Origin: Limnohabitans sp. 2KL-51
GTDB taxonomy: Bacteria > Pseudomonadota > Gammaproteobacteria > Burkholderiales > Burkholderiaceae_C
Assembly (NCBI RefSeq): GCF_003063645.1
Contig: NZ_NESJ01000010.1
Coordinates: 62,001-126,000 of the forward strand
Length of the DNA: 64,000 bases
Direction of reading: 5' to 3'
Below the pieces are notes generated by a model that was given only the letters and a program-made list of their open reading frames with translations, was not told the DNA's origin and searched no databases. The translations under genes were made by a program, and so were the position numbers. Below, one piece after another: positions 8,717-19,036 of this stretch; within the stretch, counting starts at the first letter, position 1, and every line of letters starts with the position of its first letter.

Positions 8717-9952
8717 TCACACGGGGCTTGACCCAGGGTCCATTTTTTGGGGATGGGCACGCACAAAGCGCGCAATGCGCTCAGCCGCTTCCAGGCACTC
8801 GGCGGTCTCAGCCACCAGCGCCATGCGGATGCGGCCCTGACCCGGGTTGCTGCCGTTGAAGTCACGCGCCAGGTAGCTGCCGGGCAGCACCGTGACGCTT
8901 TCTGCACCATACAGCGCCTTGGCAAATGCGGCGTCATCACCCTGCCAGCCCGCAGGCACACCGGCCCACAGGTAAAAACTGGCGTCCGGCAGTTTCACAT
9001 CCAGCACGTCGGCCAGCACGGGTGTGACCTGGGCGAACTTGGTGCGGTACTGGTTGCGGTTGTCAACTACATGGGCTTCGTCGCCCCAAGCGGCCACGCT
9101 GGCAGCTTGCACCACCGGACTCATCGCGCTTCCGTGGTAAGTGCGGTACAGCAAAAACTGCTTGATGATGGCCGCGTCGCCCGCCACAAAACCGCTGCGT
9201 AGGCCGGGCACATTGCTGCGTTTGCTCAGGCTGGTGAAGGCGATCAAGCGCTTGAAGTCGGTACGGCCCAGCTGGTGGGCGGCTTCCAGGCCACCCAAAG
9301 GGGCTTTCTCGCGAAAGTAAATCTCGCTGTAACACTCGTCCGATGCGATGACGAAACCGTATTGATCAGAAAGGGCAAACAGCTTTTCCCATTCGCTTAG
9401 CGGCATGACCGCGCCCGTGGGGTTGCCGGGTGAGCAAACGAACACCAGCTGCGTGCGCGCCCAGACGGCGGCAGGCACACTGTCCCAGTCGTTGGCAAAG
9501 TTGCGCGCTGGGTCGCTGGGCACGTAATACGGGGTGGCGCCCGACAGCAAGGCCGCGCCTTCGTAGATTTGATAAAACGGGTTGGGACTGACCACGGTGG
9601 CGCCCGGGCGGGTCGGGTCGATCACGGTCTGCGTCAGGGCAAACAGGGCTTCGCGCGAGCCGTTTATGGGCAGGACTTGCGTGGCCGGGTCCAGAGTCAA
9701 GTCATAACGGGTTTTGAGCCAAGCCGCACAAGCCCTGCGCAGGGCAGGTTCGCCCGCCGTGGCGGGGTAGGCCGACAAACCGGTAGCGACCGCCGTTTTG
9801 AGCGACGCTTGAATGAAAGCTGGTGTGGCGTGCTTGGGCTCGCCGATGCCCAAGCTGATGGGCTTCAAGGCGGTGTTGGGCGTGACGCTCGCGAACAGCT
9901 GTTTCAGTCGTTCGAATGGGTAGGGTTGCAACTTGGCAAGAAGAGGGTTCAT
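8717..9952 (-). CDS. dapC: N-succinyldiaminopimelate aminotransferase
   Basis: A PLP-dependent class I/II aminotransferase (411 aa) of the succinylase lysine branch. PLP-site features are SPGNPTG, ASDECYS (Asp205) and the Schiff-base lysine in SLSKRSNVPG (Lys244). The start at 9952 (MNPLLAKLQPYPFERL) matches the family opening; the upstream in-frame extension to 10087 looks non-coding. It is the first gene of dapC-dapE-prmB. In related Burkholderiales dapD usually lies between dapC and dapE; here only 24 bases separate them. Confidence 0.92.
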   Translation of the reverse strand: MNPLLAKLQPYPFERLKQLFASVTPNTALKPISLGIGEPKHATPAFIQASLKTAVATGLSAYPATAGEPALRRACAAWLKTRYDLTLDPATQVLPINGSREALFALTQTVIDPTRPGATVVSPNPFYQIYEGAALLSGATPYYVPSDPARNFANDWDSVPAAVWARTQLVFVCSPGNPTGAVMPLSEWEKLFALSDQYGFVIASDECYSEIYFREKAPLGGLEAAHQLGRTDFKRLIAFTSLSKRSNVPGLRSGFVAGDAAIIKQFLLYRTYHGSAMSPVVQAASVAAWGDEAHVVDNRNQYRTKFAQVTPVLADVLDVKLPDASFYLWAGVPAGWQGDDAAFAKALYGAESVTVLPGSYLARDFNGSNPGQGRIRMALVAETAECLEAAERIARFVRAHPQKMDPGSSPV

Positions 9953-10167
9953 GCCCAGATTATCCGGGATGCAGCAGGCTTGTTGGGCGACGTGTTTGTC
10001 CGAACGCAGGCATTCCGGGGGGATTGCGCCCACCAGCCATGGCAAGGCTAGCCTGCCGGTTTTTCCACCATCCCTGTCGGGTAACATTGAACCTTTGCAC
10101 TGAGTTGGCCGTTTGGGCTGGCCCTTTTAGCTGATCCAACACCTATCCGAAAACAAACCTAACCGCT

Positions 10168-13100
10168 GTGCGCCTCAATTCCATCAAGCTTTCGGGCTTC
10201 AAATCGTTCGCTGAACCGACCAACTTCCTGCTGCCCGGGCAGTTGGTGGGCGTGGTCGGGCCCAACGGCTGTGGCAAATCCAACATCATGGACGCGGTGC
10301 GCTGGGTGTTGGGCGAGTCCAAGGCTTCCGAGCTGCGTGGTGAATCCATGCAGGACGTCATTTTCAACGGCACCAACACCCGCAAACCCGCCAGTCGCGC
10401 CAGCGTGGAGTTGGTATTTGACAATGCCGACCACCGCGCCGGGGGCCAGTGGGGCCAATTTGCCGAGATCGCGGTCAAGCGTGTGTTGACCCGTGACGGC
10501 AACAGCAGCTACTACATCAATAATCAACCGGTGCGCCGCCGCGATGTGCAAGACGTGTTTTTGGGCACTGGCTTGGGTCCACGCGCTTACGCCATCATTG
10601 GCCAAGGCACCATTAGCCGCATCATCGAGTCGCGACCGGAGGAGCTGCGCTTGTTTCTCGAAGAAGCTGCAGGCGTGTCCAAGTACAAAGAGCGCCGCCG
10701 TGAGACCGAAAACCGCCTGTCGGACACCCGCGAAAACTTGACCCGGGTCGATGACATCCTGCGCGAGCTGAACGCCAATCTGGAAAAGTTGGAAAAGCAG
10801 GCCGAAGTGGCCCAGCGTTACAACAACCTGCAGGCCGACAGCACGCTCAAGCAGCACCAGTTGTGGTTCTTGAAGCGACGCGACGCTGAGGCCGACCAAG
10901 GCCGCATGAAGTCGGACGTTGACCATGCGGTCAATGCGCTGGAATCGCGCATGGCCGATTTGAGGCACGTCGAGGCCGACCTGGAAACCATCCGCCAAGC
11001 GCATTACGCCGCAGGTGACGAGGTCAACCAAGCCCAAGGCAAACTGTACGAAGCCAGTGCCGAGGTCGGAAAGCTCGAAGCCGAAATCCGGTTCGTGGTC
11101 GAAGGCCGCCAACGCGCAGAGCAGCGCCTGCAGCAATTGGTGGAGCAAACTGCGCAATGGGGCACCCGCAGCCAAGACGCGCAAGCCGAGCTGGAAACCC
11201 TGGCCCAGCAAGCGGCCACTGCCGAAGACCAGAGCATGACGCTGGCAGCGCAAGTTGAAGACCAAGCCATGGCCTTGCCCGACTTGGAAGAAGCCCTCCT
11301 TAAAGCGCAAAACGACGCAAATAGCCAGCGCGCCACGGTGGTACAGGTCCAGCAGCAAATTGGAGTGCTCGCCGCAGACCAGCGCAACGTCGAAGAACAA
11401 TCGCGTCAGCAGGACAACCGCCGCGAACGGTTGCTGACCGACCGCAACGCTTTGGCCGCGCCCGATGAAGCACGCCTGCAGCAGTTGCAAGAACAGCTGG
11501 CCGAGGCTGAAGCCCTCTCTGCTGAATCGGAAGCCCGGCTGCAAGACCTGCAAGAACAGGTGCCCGCCTTGGACGAAGACCGCCGCACCCGCCAATCCGC
11601 CGTGAACACTGAGTCGTCCCGCTTGGCCGACCTGAGCGCCCGCATCGAGGCCCTCAAAGCCCTGCAAGAGAAGGTGCGTACAGACGGCAAACTCAAGCCT
11701 TGGCTGGCCAAGCACGGCATGGAGGGCCTGGAAGGCCTGTGGAGCCGCATCCACATCGAGCCCGGCTGGGAAAACGCCCTTGAATCTGCTCTGCGTGAGC
11801 GCTTGTCGGCGCTAGAAGTGTCACGCCTGGACATGGTGCGCGCATTTGCCAATGACGCGCCGCCCGCTAAATTGAGCTTTTTCAGCCCGCCTTTGGCGGC
11901 GAAGGCCGCGCCGCGCAGCGGCATGCCCTCGGGGTGCAAGCCCTTAGCGGACTTTTTGCGTGTGCATGATGCTGGGCTTTCGGCCCTGCTGGCAGACTGG
12001 TTGCAAGGCTGCTATACGGCTCCCAACATCGACGACGCGCTGGCTTGGCGCAGTCAATTGCACTCGGGTGAAACCCTGTTGGTGCAAGCCGGTCATTCGG
12101 TTCAACTCAACAGCGTGGTTTTCTATGCGCCAGACTCCGAGCAAGCCGGTTTGTTAGGCCGTGCCCAGGAAATCGAGAATCTGGAAAAGCAGCTGCGCGC
12201 CCAGACCCTGATTTCGGAAGAAAGCCGCAGCGCGTTGGTGCGGGCCGAAGCGGCTTACGCCGATGCCTCGCAACGACTGATTACCGTTCGCCGCGAAGCC
12301 AGCGAAAGCCAATCGCGCACGCACGAGCTGCAGGTCGAGACCCTTCGCTTGTCGCAGTTGGTGGCCCAAACCCGGGCCCGTAGCGCTCAAATCAACAACG
12401 ACTTGGCCGAAGTCGAGATCTTGCTGGACGAGTTGCAAGAGCGCCGTGTGACGGCCGAAGCCCGCTTTGAAGAGCTGGACATGCAGCTGGCCGACACGCA
12501 AGAGCGCCACGCCCAGCTGGACGAACGCGTGATCGAGTCCGAACGCAAGCTGGCCGAATGCCGCGAACAGCAGCGCAGCCTGGAGCGTCGGGCGCAAGAA
12601 GCTCAGTTCTCCCAGCGCAGCCTGGACGCCCGCCGCGCGGAATTGCAGCGCACCATTGGGACCGCGCAGCAGCAAGTGGCCAGCATTGACGCCGAAATGC
12701 AGCGCGCCCGCGACGAACTCAGCCGCTTGACCGATGCAGCCGCCCAAGCCGGTTTGCAAAATGTGCTGGCCATCAAGCTCGAGCGCGAGCAAGCCCTGGC
12801 CGCACGGCGCAGCGCCTACGACGACCTGACATCTAAACTACGCGCCAGTGATGAGCGCCGGGTGAGCTTCGAGCGCGAACTCGACCCCCTGCGTCAACGC
12901 ATCACCGACTTGCAGCTCAAGGAACAAGCGGCCCGTTTGGGTCTGGAGCAATACACCCAGCTGCTTGCCGATGCACAGGCCGATTTGGAGGCTGTGGCCG
13001 CTTCGATTGAAACCGGCCAGGTGCGCGTGACGGGTTTGCAGGGTGAGATCGACCGTATTCACCGCGAAATTACCGCCCTGGGCCCAGTCAACTTGGCTGC

Positions 13101-13695
13101 TCTCGAAGAGCTGTCCACTTCGCGTGAGCGCAAGACCTTCCTGGATGCCCAGTGTGCCGACCTCACCGACGCCATGAACACGTTGGAAGATGCCATCCGC
13201 AAGATCGACGCCGAAACCCGCGAATTGCTGGGCGGCACTTTCAAGATCGTCAATGAGCACTTCAGCCGCATGTTCCCTGAGTTGTTTGGCGGCGGTAATG
13301 CGCGTTTGGTCATGACCGGGGACGAAATTTTGGACGCCGGTGTGCAGGTGCTGGCCCAGCCGCCGGGCAAGAAAAACCAGACCATCCATTTGCTGTCGGG
13401 TGGCGAAAAAGCTCTCGCGGCCATTGCACTGGTGTTTGCGATTTTTCAACTCAATCCCGCACCGTTTTGCTTGCTCGACGAGGTGGACGCGCCGCTGGAC
13501 GACGCCAACACTGAACGCTATACCAAGCTGGTCAAGGGCATGGGCAAAGAGACCCAGTTCCTGTTTATCAGCCACAACAAGATCGCCATGGAAATGGCCG
13601 AGCAGTTGATCGGCGTGACCATGCAGGAGCAGGGCGTGTCACGCATCGTGGCTGTGGACATGGAGTCTGCAGTCTCATTGGCCGACGTGGCCTGA
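10168..13695 (+). CDS. smc: Chromosome segregation SMC ATPase
   Basis: The condensin ATPase (1175 aa), which dimerises and works with ScpA/ScpB in chromosome compaction. The GTG start gives MRLNSIKLSGFKSF. Walker A is GPNGCGKS (31-38). Long coiled coils run on both sides of a hinge around 520-660. The ABC signature LSGGEKALAAIAL is near 1076 and Walker B CLLDEVDAPLDD near 1100. All elements are complete. It heads the smc-zipA-ligA run; the zipA start is only 7 bases past its stop. Confidence 0.96.
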   Translation: MRLNSIKLSGFKSFAEPTNFLLPGQLVGVVGPNGCGKSNIMDAVRWVLGESKASELRGESMQDVIFNGTNTRKPASRASVELVFDNADHRAGGQWGQFAEIAVKRVLTRDGNSSYYINNQPVRRRDVQDVFLGTGLGPRAYAIIGQGTISRIIESRPEELRLFLEEAAGVSKYKERRRETENRLSDTRENLTRVDDILRELNANLEKLEKQAEVAQRYNNLQADSTLKQHQLWFLKRRDAEADQGRMKSDVDHAVNALESRMADLRHVEADLETIRQAHYAAGDEVNQAQGKLYEASAEVGKLEAEIRFVVEGRQRAEQRLQQLVEQTAQWGTRSQDAQAELETLAQQAATAEDQSMTLAAQVEDQAMALPDLEEALLKAQNDANSQRATVVQVQQQIGVLAADQRNVEEQSRQQDNRRERLLTDRNALAAPDEARLQQLQEQLAEAEALSAESEARLQDLQEQVPALDEDRRTRQSAVNTESSRLADLSARIEALKALQEKVRTDGKLKPWLAKHGMEGLEGLWSRIHIEPGWENALESALRERLSALEVSRLDMVRAFANDAPPAKLSFFSPPLAAKAAPRSGMPSGCKPLADFLRVHDAGLSALLADWLQGCYTAPNIDDALAWRSQLHSGETLLVQAGHSVQLNSVVFYAPDSEQAGLLGRAQEIENLEKQLRAQTLISEESRSALVRAEAAYADASQRLITVRREASESQSRTHELQVETLRLSQLVAQTRARSAQINNDLAEVEILLDELQERRVTAEARFEELDMQLADTQERHAQLDERVIESERKLAECREQQRSLERRAQEAQFSQRSLDARRAELQRTIGTAQQQVASIDAEMQRARDELSRLTDAAAQAGLQNVLAIKLEREQALAARRSAYDDLTSKLRASDERRVSFERELDPLRQRITDLQLKEQAARLGLEQYTQLLADAQADLEAVAASIETGQVRVTGLQGEIDRIHREITALGPVNLAALEELSTSRERKTFLDAQCADLTDAMNTLEDAIRKIDAETRELLGGTFKIVNEHFSRMFPELFGGGNARLVMTGDEILDAGVQVLAQPPGKKNQTIHLLSGGEKALAAIALVFAIFQLNPAPFCLLDEVDAPLDDANTERYTKLVKGMGKETQFLFISHNKIAMEMAEQLIGVTMQEQGVSRIVAVDMESAVSLADVA

Positions 13696-13702
13696 GGAAG
13701 TT

Positions 13703-14788
13703 ATGTTGGAATCGATGAGCTCATTGCAGTTGAGTCTGGCCGCCATCGGGGCGCTCACGGTGGGTGCCGTGGTGGTCTACAACTACTGGACATCACGCAA
13801 ACACGCGCCTCGCCAAGCCGACCCCCATCGCGATCCTCCGCTGGAGTCGAGTTTAAATGCCATTGAACCTGTGCTTGACGCTGATCCTGCCGTATCGAGC
13901 AGCATGACTGAACCCTTTGAGCCGGTGTTACAAGACAACTTCACCCACCTGAGCCAGCCCGATCGTAAAACCCAGCTCGATGCGCTGATCGACGTTTTGG
14001 CCGTGATCGAAGTGGACCAACCTGTATCTGGCGATGCCGCCTTGGCGGCCCTGCCGTCCACACGCCGGGTAGGCACCAAGTTGTTTTCTGTCGAGGGGTT
14101 TTTTCAAGTAACAGGGCAGTGGGAAGCACTGGCCGCTGGGCGGCGTTACAACGCCTTTCAGGCGGGGGTTCAACTGGCTAACCGTGTGGGTGCGCTCAAC
14201 AACATCGAGTTTTCTGAATTTGTGGTCAAAACGCAGGCTTTTGCAGATGCGATAGGCGGCAGCGCCAGTTTCAGTGACATGCTCGAAGAGGTTGCCCGCG
14301 CCAAAGAGCTGGATCAATTTGCCAGCGTTCACGACGCTCAGCTGAGCTTCACGCTGTGTGCCCGCACCGCAGCTTGGAGCCCTGGCTACATTCATCAGCA
14401 TGCTGCTCGCTTGGGCTTTGTTCCGGGTGTCATACCCGGCCGCATGGTTTTGCCTGCCTTGGTGCAAGGCCTGCCAGCTGTCCTTTCAATCACCTTTGAC
14501 ACCCATGCGGCGATGGCCGAAGACCCGGATCTGTCTCCCATTCGCTCTTTTGCATTGAGCCTTGATGTTCCCCAGACCGCCCGAGAGGAACAGCCTTATG
14601 TCCGCCTGCGCGAAGCCGCTGTTTCGCTGGCTGCACAGATGGACGGTGTGGTGACCGATGGCGAAGGCCAAGTGCTCAGTGAAGCCACGCTCGACCAAAT
14701 TGGTCTGGACTTGCAGCAGCTGTATGACGCCCTGGACGCCCGCGAGCTGTCAGCCGGATCGCCACAAGCCCGTCGTCTGTTCTCTTGA
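13703..14788 (+). CDS. zipA: Cell division protein ZipA-like
   Basis: 361 aa. A GAGGAAG ribosome site precedes the ATG. One N-terminal membrane anchor (about 7-27, SLQLSLAAIGALTVGAVVVY) is followed by a linker, then a globular C-terminal domain (about 190-350) of the ZipA FtsZ-binding type. The position between smc and ligA is the conserved one for zipA in beta- and gammaproteobacteria. It would tether FtsZ to the inner membrane. The sequence is divergent, so the call rests on topology, the C-terminal domain and context together. Confidence 0.85.
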   Translation: MLESMSSLQLSLAAIGALTVGAVVVYNYWTSRKHAPRQADPHRDPPLESSLNAIEPVLDADPAVSSSMTEPFEPVLQDNFTHLSQPDRKTQLDALIDVLAVIEVDQPVSGDAALAALPSTRRVGTKLFSVEGFFQVTGQWEALAAGRRYNAFQAGVQLANRVGALNNIEFSEFVVKTQAFADAIGGSASFSDMLEEVARAKELDQFASVHDAQLSFTLCARTAAWSPGYIHQHAARLGFVPGVIPGRMVLPALVQGLPAVLSITFDTHAAMAEDPDLSPIRSFALSLDVPQTAREEQPYVRLREAAVSLAAQMDGVVTDGEGQVLSEATLDQIGLDLQQLYDALDARELSAGSPQARRLFS

Positions 14789-16930
<2,142 letters not shown>

Positions 16931-16968
16931 GCTTCGGTCGACTGGGACAGCCGTGTGAACCAGGCCCT

Positions 16969-17685
16969 TTAATGGGTAAGAACTTCCAGCAGTCGATCCA
17001 AGCCACCTTCATGGATGGCCACCATGGCTTGCTCACGCACTTTGGGTTTGGCGTGGTAAGCCACCGACAAGCCGGCCACGCCCATCATGGGCAGGTCATT
17101 TGCGCCGTCGCCCATGGCAATGGCCTGGTCTGGTGTGATGCCCATCATTTGGCAAGTGTCCAAAAGGGTTTTGCGTTTTTCTTCACCGTCGCAAATGTCG
17201 CCCCAGTCTTGGTCCACCATGCGACCGGTCAGCACGCCATCTTCTAATTCCAGCAAGTTTGAGCGCGTCCAGTCGATGCCCAAGACATCGCGCACATGGT
17301 CGGTGAAATAAGTGAAGCCGCCCGAAACCAAGAGCACTTTCATGCCCGCAGCCTTGCAGGCGCTTACCAAATCTGCCGCGCCTGGATTCAGGCGCAGTCG
17401 CGCACTCAAAACTTCATGCATGTGTGCGACTGTCACGCCCTTGAGCAAGGCCACACGCTGGCGCAAGCTCTCTTTGTAGTCGGTGATTTCGCCGCGCATG
17501 GCCGCTTCAGTGATGGCCGCCACTTCTGCCTTGCGTCCAGCGGCATCTGCGATTTCGTCCACACACTCGATGTTGATCAAGGTCGAGTCCATGTCGAAAG
17601 CGATCAGCTTGAATTGGGAAATTCTGAGGGGAGCAGCAAAACCCTGAATGGTCAGGCCTGGGGCAAATTCGGTCGCTTGAATCAT
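16969..17685 (-). CDS. serB: Phosphoserine phosphatase
   Basis: A HAD-superfamily phosphatase that dephosphorylates O-phosphoserine, the last step of serine synthesis. The nucleophile motif is AFDMDSTLI (Asp31), motif II is LLVSGGFTYF and motif III is AMGDGANDLPM. From ATG 17685 (MIQATEFAPGLTI) the protein is 238 aa. The open frame extends to 17772, but those residues do not look like the family. The gene converges with ligA. Confidence 0.93.
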   Translation of the reverse strand: MIQATEFAPGLTIQGFAAPLRISQFKLIAFDMDSTLINIECVDEIADAAGRKAEVAAITEAAMRGEITDYKESLRQRVALLKGVTVAHMHEVLSARLRLNPGAADLVSACKAAGMKVLLVSGGFTYFTDHVRDVLGIDWTRSNLLELEDGVLTGRMVDQDWGDICDGEEKRKTLLDTCQMMGITPDQAIAMGDGANDLPMMGVAGLSVAYHAKPKVREQAMVAIHEGGLDRLLEVLTH

Positions 17686-18004
17686 GGCATCGATCAAATC
17701 AATTGAGGAAATTTTAGGCTCGCCAGTTTCGCATTTGCAGGCCCGGCAATGAGATCCCGGCCTCATTGTCACTGATCAGATTTATTCCGCATGTGCTCTC
17801 AATGCCTTGGTGCGGTCAAAGTAGAAAGTGATGATCTGTAAAAATCAATAATAATATTATACTAAAATAATAACATATAAAATATAAGTACTCCATTTGG
17901 CTAGTTTACATCAGTTCGCTATCAAGCATGATTGATACATAGGGTTTCAGATCAATTTGTAGCTCTAAGTTTTTGAATTCATGCAAGATTTTGTGGAGGA
18001 TACA
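17686..18004 (+). promoter_or_regulatory. AT-rich upstream region of the adhesin locus
   Basis: This 319-base gap between serB and the divergent OmpA-type gene holds no gene. Bases about 17838-17895 are almost pure A/T, with runs such as AATAATATTATAC and ATAAAATATAAG, in a GC-rich genome. That composition suits a silencer- or regulator-bound promoter. TTGATA (17932-17937) could be a -35 element, but no good -10 at the right distance was found. The specific promoter is therefore not assigned. Confidence 0.4.
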
Positions 18005-18997
18005 GTGAATAAATCACGTTTTAGATGGTCTTCTTTAAGGGTTCTGGGTCAAAAAGTTGCTCGAGCTATCCTGGCTGGTTGCGTTTTTGTCACCATCGCC
18101 TCATCAGCGGTTGCACAATCCCTAAGCTCCCGCGTCAGCATTGACGCATTTGGCGAGGTCTACGTCACTGCGTTGGCGGCACCCGTAGAGCAAACCAGGG
18201 TGTTTGTTTACCGAATCGGCCAGGCGCCGAACGCATCGCCGATCAATATTTATCTTAATGGCCAATACCACGCCTCTTTATTGCGAGGCGGTTATACCGA
18301 ATTTTGTGCCGCTCCAGGTGCGGTCAACATCAAGGCTGCGCTCGATGATGCATCTAGACTGCACACAAGCAAGCTTGATGCGGGTCAACGCTTAGAGCTC
18401 AAAGCAGGACAAACGAATTTTCTAAAAGTTGATGAAAGCTCTTCACCTGCAATCGGCTTGTTGAGCGGCACAGCGGCTCAAACCAAAGCGGAGATCGAAA
18501 GTACACGCCGCCAAATACACACCATTTCGCGCGCCAAGGCTGCACTGACATGTGGGCAACCTGCTGCCGCAGCTGCTGTGATGACTCCCCCTCCTGCGCC
18601 AAAACCGCCTGTTCCTCGCGAATACGCGCTTGAAACGGATGCACTGTTTGAATTTGGCAAGGCTGAAATCCGCGCTTCTGGTTTCAACGCCATTGAGTCG
18701 TTGGTGCAACGTTTGCTTCAAGATTTCTCTTCTGTTGAGCGCATTCGTGTGGTGGGATTTACGGACCCAATTGGTTCAGCTGCTTTCAACAAAAAGCTTT
18801 CCCAAGACAGAGCTGATGTGGTGGCTCGTCAAATCGTCTCGCGAAAAATTCCTATCGAGCGAGGCATTGAAGCAGAAGGTCGCGGCCCCATTGAATTGGT
18901 CAAGAGCGGATGCGGCAACACGCCGACCCCTGAAAACAAAATTTGCCATGCACCCAATCGCCGGGTCATGGTTGTGATCACCGGTGCGCGCCGCTGA
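18005..18997 (+). CDS. OmpA-family protein with DUF2846-like N-terminal domain
   Basis: 330 aa. I choose the GTG at 18005 because GGAGGA lies just upstream and a signal peptide (to about residue 38, ASSAVAQ) then starts normally; an ATG at 17981 is also open. Residues about 45-175 contain VFVYRIGQ, PINIYLNGQYHASLLRGGYTEFCAAPG, a layout resembling DUF2846-type domains. A Pro/Ala linker follows. The C-terminal OmpA peptidoglycan-binding domain (about 205-330) has VVGFTDPIGS, LSQDRADVVA and PNRRVMVVI. No lipobox is seen, so it is probably periplasmic or anchored by peptidoglycan. It lies 39 bases upstream of the adhesin gene and likely shares its transcript. Confidence 0.8.
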   Translation: MNKSRFRWSSLRVLGQKVARAILAGCVFVTIASSAVAQSLSSRVSIDAFGEVYVTALAAPVEQTRVFVYRIGQAPNASPINIYLNGQYHASLLRGGYTEFCAAPGAVNIKAALDDASRLHTSKLDAGQRLELKAGQTNFLKVDESSSPAIGLLSGTAAQTKAEIESTRRQIHTISRAKAALTCGQPAAAAAVMTPPPAPKPPVPREYALETDALFEFGKAEIRASGFNAIESLVQRLLQDFSSVERIRVVGFTDPIGSAAFNKKLSQDRADVVARQIVSRKIPIERGIEAEGRGPIELVKSGCGNTPTPENKICHAPNRRVMVVITGARR

Positions 18998-19036
18998 TCG
19001 ATGGCCCCTGAACACTTTTTTTGAGAGACACACATC

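Noticed and set aside
10159..11754. 531-codon open frame antisense to smc
   Set aside because: It lies wholly within the complete smc gene; the composition reflects the GC3 pattern of the coding strand, with no motif or ribosome site.
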